A model generated the notes under the pieces. That model was not told the origin of the DNA, searched no databases, and worked only from the letters and a program-made list of their open reading frames with translations. Below, piece by piece: positions 34,836-43,803 of a stretch of 64,000 nucleotides of DNA (position 1 is the stretch's first letter; the number at the start of each line of letters is the position of its first letter). This stretch comes from Sphingobacterium faecium (GTDB lineage: Bacteria > Bacteroidota > Bacteroidia > Sphingobacteriales > Sphingobacteriaceae): contig NZ_QBKH01000005.1 of the NCBI RefSeq assembly GCF_003054045.1, forward strand, positions 62,001 to 126,000, written 5' to 3'. The position numbers were made by a program, and so were the translations under genes.

Positions 34836-37800
34836 ATGTTGAACGCAATCATCAAGTTCAGTATCCGTAATAAAATTATTATCGGACTCTTTACTTTGAT
34901 ATGGATCATCTGGGGGATATGGAGCGCTTTTCATATTCCGATAGACGCCAATCCAGATATTACGAATAATCAAGTACAGATCATAACCAGCTCACCTGCA
35001 TTAGCCACTCAAGAGGTCGAGCAGTTTGTCACATATCCGATCGAACAGAAGTTGACAAACTTGCCCGATCTCGTGGAGTTACGCTCCATATCACGTTTTG
35101 GGCTATCTGTCGTTACCGCAGTTTTTGACGACGATGTCAATATTTACTTTGCAAGGCAATTGATCAGTGAAAAACTACAAGAAGCAAAGGAAAATATTGC
35201 AGATGGTCTCGGAAGTCCTGAATTAGCGCCTATTAGTACAGGATTAGGCGAAATTTATCAATATGTTATCCATCCAGTAAAAGGAGCAGAGTCCAAATAC
35301 TCCGCCGCAGATTTGCGGACGATGCAGGACTGGATCATTGCGAGACAGCTTTACGGCACACCAGGTGTGGCGGAAGTAAATAGTTTCGGTGGGAAACTCA
35401 AACAATATGAAGTCGCCGTCAATCCTTACAAACTAAAAGCAACAGGGGTCGGGATAAACGAGATCTTTTCTGCATTGGAGCAGAACAATCAAAATACAGG
35501 AGGCGCCTATATTGACAAAAAACCAAGCGCATACTTTATCCGCGGAATAGGGCTTTTGACTTCCATGGAGGATATTGGCAATGTCTCCATAAAAAATAAA
35601 AACGGTTTTCCTATCTATATCAGAGATGTCGCAGAAGTCCGTGAAGGCTCAGCCGTACGCTATGGCGCGCTTACTTACAATGGAGAAAAAGAAGCTGTAG
35701 GTGGTATTGTGATGATGCTCAAAGGTCAAAATTCTGCTGAAGTGGTGGCAGCTGTGAAGGAAAAACTAGAACGAATCAAGCAGTCACTTCCAAAAGATAT
35801 TGTAGTAGAAGCTTTTTCCGACCGAACAGATTTAGTCAATCGCGCCATCGGTACAGTCGAGAAAAATTTGATTGAAGGTGCACTGATCGTTATTTTTGTT
35901 TTAGTCATCTTCTTAGGTAATCTACGAGCAGGTTTGATTGTCGCCTCCGCTATACCATTGTCCATGCTCTTTGCATTAGGTATGATGCGCTTATTTGGTG
36001 TAAGTGCCAATTTGATGAGTTTAGGAGCGATAGATTTTGGACTTATTGTTGACGGCGCATTGATTGTCGTCGAAGCAACCATGCATCATTTAGGTTTAAG
36101 AAAGACACAGCATGTGTTGACTCAAGCGGAAATGGATGAAGAAGTATATCAATCATCGTCGAAAATTAGAAATAGCGCAGCTTTTGGTGAAATCATTATT
36201 CTCATTGTATACATCCCCATATTAACACTCGTAGGAGTCGAAGGGAAAATGTTTGGACCTATGGCGCAAACAGTGAGTTTCGCTATTATTGGAGCCTTAG
36301 TATTATCATTGACGTATATCCCAATGATGAGCGCACTATTTTTATCAAAAAAACCTCAACATAAGATTACGTTCGCTGATAAGATGATGACCAAATTGCA
36401 GATGTGGTATGCTCCATTGGTTCAAAAAGCAGTCGGTATCAGAAAAACATTATTAGTATTGACATTAGCTCTATTGACGTTCTCAGGATTTCTATTCAGC
36501 AAAATGGGTAGTGAATTTATCCCTCAACTTCAGGAAGGAGATTATGCATTTCACTGCATCTTACCACAGGGATCCTCTCTTTCCCAAAGCATAGAAACTT
36601 CCATGCAGGCCGCTAAAATTATTAAAAAATTTCCTGAAGTCAAGATTGTAGTCGGTAAAACCGGTAGTGCAGAGATTCCAACAGACCCAATGCCTCCAGA
36701 AGCGACCGACATGATCATTACATTAAAACCTATGTCCGAATGGCAGTCAGGAGATACCTACACCGGGCTAGCAGATCGGATGTTGGATTCGCTTTCAGTC
36801 ATTCCAGGTGTTTTCTTTGAAGCTTCCCAACCCATTCAAATGCGCTTTAATGAACTGATGACAGGAGTACGACAAGATGTGGCTATAAAAATATTTGGTG
36901 AGAATATTGATAGCTTGGCTACTATCGCAAGTCGCGTAGGACAAGTCGTGCAAAGTGTCAATGGCGCTTCGGCTCCGCAGATCGAACGTACTACAGGGCT
37001 GCCTCAGATATCCATTATCTATAATAGGACACAGCTTGCTTTACATAACGTAACGGTCAATGAGTTGAATAAAGTGATTGCTATGTCCTTTGCAGGCACA
37101 AGCACAGGTTCAATATACGAAAACGAACGAAAGTTTGATTTAGTTGTCCGATTAGATAGCTCCTTTAAGACATCTATGACAGATGTGGAAAACCTGCCCA
37201 TATTGACAGGAGATGGTGATCAGATTCCTCTGAGCCAGCTCGCAACAATCGCCATAAAAGATGGTCCTGCACAAATCAGTAGGGAATCTGGAAAAAGACT
37301 AGTTGTAATCGGGTTTAATATAAAAGATCGGGATGTAACTTCCGTTGTCAATGAAATCCAAGAAAAGTTGACGAAAATGGATATTATGCCCGCAGGGTAT
37401 TACTATACTTTCGGAGGAACGTTCGAAAACCTCAATGCTGCAACAAAACGACTGGCGTTAGCCGTGCCAGGAGCTTTATTACTTATTTTCATACTCCTGT
37501 ATTTGACATTTAGATCCATCAAAGAATCCTTGTTAATTTTCACAGCGATACCCATGAGTGCCATAGGCGGAATATTTGCACTTTTGATACGTGATATGCC
37601 TTTTAGCATATCTGCGGGAGTAGGATTTATAGCATTATTCGGAGTAGCCGTATTAAATGGTATTGTGTTGATTTCTACATTCAATCAATTGGAAAAAGAA
37701 GGAATCACCGATGTATTCCAACGGGTGTGGGAAGGAACAAAAATTCGACTAAGACCCGTATTGATGACAGCTACGGTTGCCTCTTTAGGTTTTTTACCGA

Positions 37801-39158
37801 TGGCTTTAAGTACAGGTGCCGGTGCTGAAGTACAGAAACCATTAGCAACCGTCGTGATCGGTGGTTTACTATCAGCAACATTTTTGACACTATTTATATT
37901 ACCATGTCTATATGTTTTATTTTTCAACACAAAAAAAATGAAAATAGGAAGATCAACCATCATAACTTCATTGATAATTCTATTGTTGTCGTTTCCAAAC
38001 ATCATCTTTGCACAGAGCAATATAAAACGGATACAATTGGATGATGCGATCACACAAGCCTTGAATGCCAATCTAAATTTTAAAAATACAGCTTTAGAAC
38101 TTCAAAAATCAAAACTCGATGAGCAAAAATCTTTTGATGGAAAAACAGGCGTATTTATTGAAAATGAAGATTTTTCACCAATGGAACCCAATGGAATATG
38201 GAAAGTTGGGCTCAGTCAAGATTTTGCTTGGCCAGGATTCTATAAAGCAAGAAAAGAGTTATTAAGAAAAACCAGCCAGATGGTGTTAGAGGAACGCGAA
38301 AATGCACGTAGGCAATTGATTAGAGACGTATCTCTTAATTACTATCAGCTGATATATCTAGAAGCGCGACAATCTTTCTTTTCGCAGTTGGATAGTACCC
38401 ATCAAAAATTATATGAATCAGCAAAACTTCGTGTCAAAACAGGGGAGGCCGCAGGATTGGAACAAATGGCTGCTGAAACTAAATGGCAAGAAAATAAAAC
38501 AACCATGTTGCAAAATGAGCAAGATCTAGCAATTGTAGCTCAAAATTTTAGCGTTTTGTTAAATGATAATTCAATCATTCTACCCATAAAAGATTCTTTG
38601 CAGAAAATAAAGACCACTCCACATCTCGATTCCATTGGAGCACATCCTTTAATTAAAATTCAACAGAAATCAATTGAAATAGCTGAAGCTAATACAAAAA
38701 TGGAAGCCAAGGCCAAATTACCTGATTTCTCTGGAAGAGCATTTTCTCAAAAACTTTGGGGACAGCGCAATGCGGTCACTGGAATTTCATTAACGATGAA
38801 TATACCGATGTTTTCCACTACATATTATCAAAACAAAGTCAAAGTGGCTGAGTTGGAAACGGCAATAGAAAAACAAGAACTGGAGCAATTAAAAATGAGT
38901 CTGACGGCACAACAAAGCAATGCAAAAAAAGAAATCACCAAAAATGAAAAACAACTGCAATTTTATGAACAATCGGGATTGAAACAGTCCGAAGCAATCC
39001 TGAAAGCTGCGAATTTAGCCTATCAGAGCGGGGAAATCAGTTATGCAGATCTAATTCAATTTTTTTCACAGTCCATTGATATCAAGATAAATTACCTAAC
39101 AGCTTTGAATGCGTATAATCAAAGTGTGATTCAGTATCAATATTACCATTCAAATTAA
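34836..39158 (+). CDS. CusA/CzcA-type RND permease fused to a TolC-like outer-membrane channel
   Basis: Residues 1-1030 are a heavy-metal RND antiporter: IPIDANPDITNNQVQI near the start, the first transmembrane block near 340, SLGAIDFGLIVDGALIVVEA with the proton-relay acidic residue, and a second block near 870-1025. From the in-frame Met1035 comes a full signal peptide (Lys-Ile-Gly-Arg, hydrophobic core, IIFAQS). Residues 1060-1440 are then a TolC-like efflux protein of about 380 residues. The permease would move Cu/Ag- or Co/Zn/Cd-type ions; the exact metal is unknown. The stop overlaps the start of the adaptor gene. Confidence 0.93.
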   Translation: MLNAIIKFSIRNKIIIGLFTLIWIIWGIWSAFHIPIDANPDITNNQVQIITSSPALATQEVEQFVTYPIEQKLTNLPDLVELRSISRFGLSVVTAVFDDDVNIYFARQLISEKLQEAKENIADGLGSPELAPISTGLGEIYQYVIHPVKGAESKYSAADLRTMQDWIIARQLYGTPGVAEVNSFGGKLKQYEVAVNPYKLKATGVGINEIFSALEQNNQNTGGAYIDKKPSAYFIRGIGLLTSMEDIGNVSIKNKNGFPIYIRDVAEVREGSAVRYGALTYNGEKEAVGGIVMMLKGQNSAEVVAAVKEKLERIKQSLPKDIVVEAFSDRTDLVNRAIGTVEKNLIEGALIVIFVLVIFLGNLRAGLIVASAIPLSMLFALGMMRLFGVSANLMSLGAIDFGLIVDGALIVVEATMHHLGLRKTQHVLTQAEMDEEVYQSSSKIRNSAAFGEIIILIVYIPILTLVGVEGKMFGPMAQTVSFAIIGALVLSLTYIPMMSALFLSKKPQHKITFADKMMTKLQMWYAPLVQKAVGIRKTLLVLTLALLTFSGFLFSKMGSEFIPQLQEGDYAFHCILPQGSSLSQSIETSMQAAKIIKKFPEVKIVVGKTGSAEIPTDPMPPEATDMIITLKPMSEWQSGDTYTGLADRMLDSLSVIPGVFFEASQPIQMRFNELMTGVRQDVAIKIFGENIDSLATIASRVGQVVQSVNGASAPQIERTTGLPQISIIYNRTQLALHNVTVNELNKVIAMSFAGTSTGSIYENERKFDLVVRLDSSFKTSMTDVENLPILTGDGDQIPLSQLATIAIKDGPAQISRESGKRLVVIGFNIKDRDVTSVVNEIQEKLTKMDIMPAGYYYTFGGTFENLNAATKRLALAVPGALLLIFILLYLTFRSIKESLLIFTAIPMSAIGGIFALLIRDMPFSISAGVGFIALFGVAVLNGIVLISTFNQLEKEGITDVFQRVWEGTKIRLRPVLMTATVASLGFLPMALSTGAGAEVQKPLATVVIGGLLSATFLTLFILPCLYVLFFNTKKMKIGRSTIITSLIILLLSFPNIIFAQSNIKRIQLDDAITQALNANLNFKNTALELQKSKLDEQKSFDGKTGVFIENEDFSPMEPNGIWKVGLSQDFAWPGFYKARKELLRKTSQMVLEERENARRQLIRDVSLNYYQLIYLEARQSFFSQLDSTHQKLYESAKLRVKTGEAAGLEQMAAETKWQENKTTMLQNEQDLAIVAQNFSVLLNDNSIILPIKDSLQKIKTTPHLDSIGAHPLIKIQQKSIEIAEANTKMEAKAKLPDFSGRAFSQKLWGQRNAVTGISLTMNIPMFSTTYYQNKVKVAELETAIEKQELEQLKMSLTAQQSNAKKEITKNEKQLQFYEQSGLKQSEAILKAANLAYQSGEISYADLIQFFSQSIDIKINYLTALNAYNQSVIQYQYYHSN

Positions 39159-40402
39159 TGATCATGAAAATACATTTTTTAATTCGATATAGTTTATTTT
39201 TTGCGAGCAGCATTCTTGTAGCTTCTTGTCAAACAAATTCTTCAGACAACAAAGAAGTAACAGAAGAACATCAAGGGCATGATCACGAAGAAGAAGAGGC
39301 GTTAACGCTGACAACAGCACAGGAAAAGCAGATTGGGCTTACTTATACAAGTTTGTCCCGTCAGATGCTGAGCAACGGCCTTGTATTGAATGGCGTACTA
39401 GACGTTCCCAATGATAACAAGGCATATGTGACATCCGTATATGGAGGAGTCCTAGAAGAACTGTACGCTAGACCGGGAGATTTTGTTAAGAAAGGGCAAG
39501 TTTTAGGTAAAGTCCTTAATCCCGATTTGATTAAAATGCAAGAACAGCTACAATTGATAAACAATCAGATCTCGTTGACACAGCTAGAATTCAATCGTCA
39601 ACAGGAATTGGTAGAAGGTAATGCAGCTCCATTAAAAAAACTTCAACAGGTAGAAGTGGAGCTTGCTAATTTAAAAGCGCAGAAAAACAGTTTATCGAGA
39701 CAACTATCTGCGGGTGGAGGTTCTTTGCAAATTTCATCCCAGATCACGATAAAAGCACCAATTTCAGGAGTTGTAGCCTCCATACAAGGGTTAATCGGAA
39801 CTCGCATAGAAGCAGCATCGCCAATTCTAGAAATTGTCAACAACGAGGCTTTGCACGTCGACATGTATGTCTATGAAAAAGATTTTTCAAAAGTCAAAAA
39901 AGGACAAAAAATTCTATTTTCACCCGTCAATAATCCAAATGTATCCTACGAAGCACAGATTGATCAATTGGGGCAGGCATTTGAAAAAGAAACAAATGCA
40001 ATCGCCGTTCACGCACAGGTACTAGGCAATAAAGAAGGTCTTATCAATGGTATGCAAGTACAAGGGACAGTTGTGATCGGTAATGATACATTGCTTTCCG
40101 TACCCACAGATTGCATCGTTAGCGCCGAAGGCAAAGATTATATATTCATTTTAAAAGAGGAGCATGCCGAACATGAGAAAAATGAGACTACTGCGACCAA
40201 AAAAGAGGAGAGTCATAAAGGTCATGACCATGGTCATTCTGGTAATGAATATGAAAGAATAGTCGTTGTTAAAGGGGTGTCATCACGCGGATTTACAGCT
40301 ATAACTCCCATAAAAGAATTGGATGAACATGCGAAGATTGTTCAAAAAGGAGCATTTTTCTTATTAGCCAAAATGACAAATTCAGGAGAGCATTCCCATT
40401 AA
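39158..40402 (+). CDS. CusB-like RND periplasmic adaptor with His-rich ends
   Basis: This lipoprotein (lipobox LVASC, Cys near residue 24) is the membrane-fusion subunit of the metal efflux system encoded just upstream. It shows the barrel-sandwich motif GGVLEELYARPGDFVKKGQVLG, a helical hairpin (residues 120-185) and TIKAPISGVVASIQG. Two histidine-rich stretches (GHDHEEEE near 43 and HKGHDHGHSG near 360) are likely metal ligands. TAATG overlaps join it to the permease gene. A second ATG at 39164 is an equal start. Confidence 0.93.
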   Translation: MIMKIHFLIRYSLFFASSILVASCQTNSSDNKEVTEEHQGHDHEEEEALTLTTAQEKQIGLTYTSLSRQMLSNGLVLNGVLDVPNDNKAYVTSVYGGVLEELYARPGDFVKKGQVLGKVLNPDLIKMQEQLQLINNQISLTQLEFNRQQELVEGNAAPLKKLQQVEVELANLKAQKNSLSRQLSAGGGSLQISSQITIKAPISGVVASIQGLIGTRIEAASPILEIVNNEALHVDMYVYEKDFSKVKKGQKILFSPVNNPNVSYEAQIDQLGQAFEKETNAIAVHAQVLGNKEGLINGMQVQGTVVIGNDTLLSVPTDCIVSAEGKDYIFILKEEHAEHEKNETTATKKEESHKGHDHGHSGNEYERIVVVKGVSSRGFTAITPIKELDEHAKIVQKGAFFLLAKMTNSGEHSH

Positions 40403-40432
40403 TATTGGCTATTTACGAAATTTTGTTATCGA

Positions 40433-40460
40433 GAAGAGCCGTTATAAAAAACGGCTCTTC
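40433..40460. terminator. Hairpin between the convergent adaptor and HopJ genes
   Basis: A perfect 11-bp stem GAAGAGCCGTT/AACGGCTCTTC with a 6-nt loop lies 31 bp after the adaptor gene's stop codon. The following T-run is poor, so termination may be weak or the hairpin may simply protect 3' ends. Confidence 0.6.
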
Positions 40461-40470
40461 TATTATTGCG

Positions 40471-40803
40471 CTATTTAAGCGTTAAGACAACGCCGCTAAA
40501 AGATACAGCATCCCAGCCATTCATCATGAACTGACGTATATTTTGATGATTATCACCATCTGGATCATTTAAAACAGACTCATAATGCTCAGCGAATAGG
40601 GCAAGAGTCTCATCTTTATCAAAATTATTCAAGGTAGCAAATGCCAAGATTTTGGCACTTCCTTGATTTTCTGTTTCTTGATTAACTTGATTTCCATTCG
40701 TAAATGCAGTAGGAGTGTGCTCATAACGAGCTGCTATATAAGCCAAAACATCAGAAAATACAATTTCTTTGTTCGCAAGACTTGTCAAAAGTTCGTGTGC
40801 CAT
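40471..40803 (-). CDS. HopJ family protein
   Basis: This 110-residue protein has the HopJ pattern: FSDVLAYIAARYEHTPTAFTNG, then NQGSAKILAFATLNNFDKDETLALFAEHY and NIRQFMMNGW. The family name comes from a Pseudomonas type III effector, but homologues are common in free-living bacteria without such secretion systems. No type III system is visible here, so this is likely a housekeeping cytoplasmic protein of unknown function. Confidence 0.85.
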   Translation of the reverse strand: MAHELLTSLANKEIVFSDVLAYIAARYEHTPTAFTNGNQVNQETENQGSAKILAFATLNNFDKDETLALFAEHYESVLNDPDGDNHQNIRQFMMNGWDAVSFSGVVLTLK

Positions 40804-40844
40804 TATTTATAAAATATTTAATTTACACACGCAAAATAATAAAT

Positions 40845-41375
40845 TTATTGCTCTTTATGCAGTAACAAATGAATCAAAATATCAATATCTTCATCAATTA
40901 ATAGGCTATTAGCCTCTAAAACAGAATTATACTTCATATCAAATTCCCAACGGCTCACTTTGCCCGTGACATCAAAAGAGATTCTTTCCTTACCATATTG
41001 ATCAACTATATGACCATTATATTCCACCTTTAATTCAACGAGTTTGGTATGCCCATGCATAGTCAAATGACCCTCTAATCGAAAATTTTCATTATTAATC
41101 TTTTTAAAAGTAGTTGATTTAAACAATATTGTAGGATACAGCTCTGTATCAAAAAAATCAGCACTTTTCAAATGCTTATCTCTTTCTTCGACATTTGTAT
41201 TGATACTATTGGCATCAATAGTGAATTGTATAGCAGCATTTTGAAAATGCTCATCCCATTCAGCAAACCCATGAAAAGTGTTAAAACTACCTCTAATAGA
41301 AGCAATTACTAAATAAGTGATACGAAATTGTACTGAGGAGTGAGCTGAGTCTATAATCCATTTTGTCTTTTTCAT
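40845..41375 (-). CDS. YceI family protein
   Basis: This 176-residue lipocalin-like protein starts with KWIIDSAHSSVQFRITYLVIASIRGSF, the usual YceI opening, followed by FTIDANSINTNVEERDKHLKSADFFD and GHLTMHGHTKLV. The family binds polyisoprenoid-type lipids. There is no signal peptide, unlike E. coli YceI, so it is probably cytoplasmic. It is transcribed in the same direction as HopJ with a 41-bp gap. Confidence 0.9.
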   Translation of the reverse strand: MKKTKWIIDSAHSSVQFRITYLVIASIRGSFNTFHGFAEWDEHFQNAAIQFTIDANSINTNVEERDKHLKSADFFDTELYPTILFKSTTFKKINNENFRLEGHLTMHGHTKLVELKVEYNGHIVDQYGKERISFDVTGKVSRWEFDMKYNSVLEANSLLIDEDIDILIHLLLHKEQ

Positions 41376-41797
41376 ATGATTTAAACTTTTATAGATACCT
41401 GATATGTAAATTTAAGAAATAATAGCATGATATTCAATAGTATATAAATGCATCATCAATGAAAAAATAATTGCAAGATACCTACGAAAACGAACGTATG
41501 ATAAAGTTCTAAAGATTAAAATTTGTGCGTTTTTTAGCATTCTAAATGCCATAGATTAGGTATAAACAATGCATGCATGATCATCTGAAGACAAGTAAAT
41601 ATAGACGCCAAAAACAGGTTTAAAAGCGCAACACTTAGTAAGTAAGAATCATACCCGAAAAATTCTTAGGGGATGGATATAAAATTTCTATTTAACATAA
41701 TATAAATTATACGACTCGTTAATATTCTCATTTACACCATATTTCATCAACAATATTTTACATCTTGAATCTGAAGTTTTATCAATAGCCCGAAAAC

Positions 41798-41902
41798 TAG
41801 ATCTCATATCAAGTTAAGCTTACATACTAATTATAATGATGTATCATTATAATCTTTATACAAATGTCAATTCATTTGTACGTATTAAAATTATGAGATC
41901 TA
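41798..41902. repeat. Nested inverted repeats: outer stem enclosing two perfect palindromes
   Basis: TAGATCTCATA (41798-41808) is complementary to 41892-41902. Between them lie a perfect palindrome with 11-bp arms (ATTATAATGAT-GT-ATCATTATAAT, 41830-41853) and an 8-bp inverted repeat (TACAAATG-TCAATT-CATTTGTA, 41859-41880). As RNA or cruciform DNA this folds into a closed stem with two side hairpins. Confidence 0.5.
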
Positions 41903-41961
41903 TCTGCTAGAATCTCCAAATACATGATCTGTAAAAAAACATATTTTATCAAATTTTTATC

Positions 41962-42063
41962 ATGAAAGGTTTTCTCATCAAATTACACAATCATTCATTT
42001 AAAAAATCTTGGCCTGAGATTTTAATTATTTATACAAGTTGCGCGTTGATTTTTTTTTATTGA
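41962..42063 (+). CDS. Doubtful 33-codon open frame
   Basis: ATG at 41962 opens a frame of 33 codons ending in TGA. The product has a basic first half (MKGFLIKLHNHSFKKSW) and a hydrophobic second half (ILIIYTSCALIFFY), like a tiny membrane peptide or a truncated N-terminus. No ribosome-binding site or promoter is clear, and the frame runs through a hairpin. It may be spurious. Confidence 0.2.
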   Translation: MKGFLIKLHNHSFKKSWPEILIIYTSCALIFFY

Positions 42064-42071
42064 AATCTCAG
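42014..42071. repeat. Long inverted repeat upstream of the small membrane protein gene
   Basis: CTGAGATTTTAAT (42014-42026) pairs with ATTGAAATCTCAG (42059-42071) over 13 positions with one G-T wobble, around a 32-nt loop. The loop contains a GCGCG run and a T9 stretch. Confidence 0.4.
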
Positions 42072-42185
42072 CGATTACGAATTTGTGTCAAAACACGAAA
42101 AAACTAATGCTATCGTATGTTTTTCTTTTGTAATATTTATGTAGATGTTCCAGCTTAACTATTTGATTTTCTATATTTGTTGTTT

Positions 42186-42563
42186 ATGTGGACTAGAATA
42201 TTTTATTTCTTGGCGTTATTCAGTTACTTGAACTTGCTTTTTTATCAAGCTGGTGTCAATACGAATACTCGTGCAACAAATATTTCTACACAATATTTTA
42301 TGGGTGATTCATTACTTGAATTTGTGTTGGACGATGTCTTAGATATTCCTATCGAAGTTCCCGAAAAAGATGCTGAAGTTCAATTTGACGATTATCGAAT
42401 TTTCAATTTTGATCCACAAATCTTATCCATTTTTATTTTCGTTTTTGGAATTATATATTCAGCATTATCCATTCTCAAGCAGAAAAAACATCCACTTTAT
42501 AGTAAGAAAAATGCCTGCTTATCAGGTTATTATCAGTATTTATACCGGTACAGTTTATTCTAA
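42186..42563 (+). CDS. Small two-segment membrane protein of unknown function
   Basis: From ATG at 42186 the product has 125 residues: an N-terminal hydrophobic segment (IFYFLALFSYLNLLFYQAG), an acidic middle (FVLDDVLDIPIEVPEKDAEVQFDDY) that would face the periplasm, a second hydrophobic segment (ILSIFIFVFGIIYSALSI) and a basic tail. I do not recognise it. It lies 108 bp upstream of an AcrA-like adaptor gene and may belong with that efflux operon. A TATATTTG box (42172-42179) lies almost against the ATG. Confidence 0.6.
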   Translation: MWTRIFYFLALFSYLNLLFYQAGVNTNTRATNISTQYFMGDSLLEFVLDDVLDIPIEVPEKDAEVQFDDYRIFNFDPQILSIFIFVFGIIYSALSILKQKKHPLYSKKNACLSGYYQYLYRYSLF

Positions 42564-42671
42564 CCACCCCTGCCCTATTTTTTGATTTTAAATTAATTTT
42601 TTAAAATCTAATTTACTCACAATTCATACATTGTATGGATTGATTCTATTTGTCAACATTTTATTTTTTAT

Positions 42672-43781
42672 ATGAAAACACCTTCCATTTCTTGGTATGC
42701 ACTGTCATGCCTTGCGATTTTATCTGCTTGTACAGCCAAAAGCAACGATAAGCAAGTTATCACAGCTCCCAAAAAAGTACCCGTTTCCAATCTAATCGTG
42801 ATGGATACAACAATTTACAAAGATTATATTGCTGATATACAATCGGTCAAAAATATTGAACTCCGATCCCGATTGAGTGGTTTTTTAGAACATATTTATG
42901 TTGATGAAGGCGCATCTGTCAAAAAAGGACAAGTGCTTTTCAGATTGAGTGATGACATGTATAAAGCGGATTATGCACGTGCGAAGGCTAATTTTAATAC
43001 CGCATTGACTGATGTCAAAAAAGTGTTGTTAGAATTAGAGCGCACAAAAGATCTTGCTGCCAAAAATATTGTCAGTAAAACAGAGGTAGAATTACTCAAA
43101 CTGCAATATACAGCTGCTGAGTCAAAGGTTGAAGAAGCTAGATCCATGATGCAGCAAGCTAAAACACAGCTCGATTATACATTGGTTCGTGCCCCTTTCG
43201 ATGGCAAGATCGATCGCATACCTTTAAAAGAAGGATCACTTTTAGAACAAGGTTCTTTGTTAACCACTGTATCTTCTATGAAAGAAGTAAATGTCTATTT
43301 TGATATTTCCGAAAATGAATACCTCAGTATTGTATCTGATTCGTCATTTAATAAAGACTCTTTCAATAAAGATGTGAAATTGATTTTATCAGATGGTAAT
43401 ACTTATCCGTACTCTGGAAAAGCGGCTATCGTGGAGAGTGAATTTGAAAAGAATACGGGATCCATATCATTACGTGCAAAATTTGTCAATCCACAGGGCA
43501 TACTAAAACATGGAGCATCTGGAAAAATATCCGTCCCGATTCAAACTGGGGACACCAAATTTGTTCATCAAAAGTCTGTATTTGAAATTCAGGATAAGAC
43601 TTATGTCTACATCTTGAACAACGATAAGACCGTTTCCATGAAATCCTTCCAGGCAGGTCAGCGTGTAGGTCATTATTACATTGTCAATGCAGGTCTTTCG
43701 GATACAGATCAAATTGTTTTCGAAGGAGTCCAATCACTAAAGGATGGCATGAAGGTAGAAGTTATCCCAGTTAAGTTATAG
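42672..43781 (+). CDS. RND efflux periplasmic adaptor (AcrA/MexA-like lipoprotein)
   Basis: This 369-residue membrane-fusion protein has a lipobox ILSAC (Cys near residue 20). It shows ELRSRLSGFLEHIYVDEGASVKKGQVLFRL (lipoyl half), a helical hairpin (95-150), LDYTLVRAPFDGKIDRIPLKEGSLL and a C-terminal beta barrel. It lacks the His-rich tracts of the CusB-like adaptor at 39158, in keeping with a drug or organic substrate rather than metal. The permease gene follows after 22 bp. Confidence 0.93.
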   Translation: MKTPSISWYALSCLAILSACTAKSNDKQVITAPKKVPVSNLIVMDTTIYKDYIADIQSVKNIELRSRLSGFLEHIYVDEGASVKKGQVLFRLSDDMYKADYARAKANFNTALTDVKKVLLELERTKDLAAKNIVSKTEVELLKLQYTAAESKVEEARSMMQQAKTQLDYTLVRAPFDGKIDRIPLKEGSLLEQGSLLTTVSSMKEVNVYFDISENEYLSIVSDSSFNKDSFNKDVKLILSDGNTYPYSGKAAIVESEFEKNTGSISLRAKFVNPQGILKHGASGKISVPIQTGDTKFVHQKSVFEIQDKTYVYILNNDKTVSMKSFQAGQRVGHYYIVNAGLSDTDQIVFEGVQSLKDGMKVEVIPVKL

Positions 43782-43803
43782 CTCATTGTTTTAGAAAAAA
43801 ATT

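Larger units (their letters stand above)
41376..42185. other. 810-bp gene-poor region with several inverted repeats
   Basis: No convincing gene is present apart from a doubtful 33-codon frame (41962-42063). The region is very AT-rich. It contains a nested set of palindromes (41798-41902) and a long hairpin (42014-42071), listed separately. It separates the metal-efflux/HopJ/YceI genes from the second RND operon. Confidence 0.6.

Noticed and set aside
34645..34842. 65-codon plus-strand frame overlapping the DUF6660 gene
   Set aside because: It is an out-of-frame overlap with a better supported gene and with the permease start. Its composition is not protein-like.
40471..40803. HopJ as a sign of a type III secretion system
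   Set aside because: No secretion genes are in the window, and HopJ homologues are widespread in non-pathogens.
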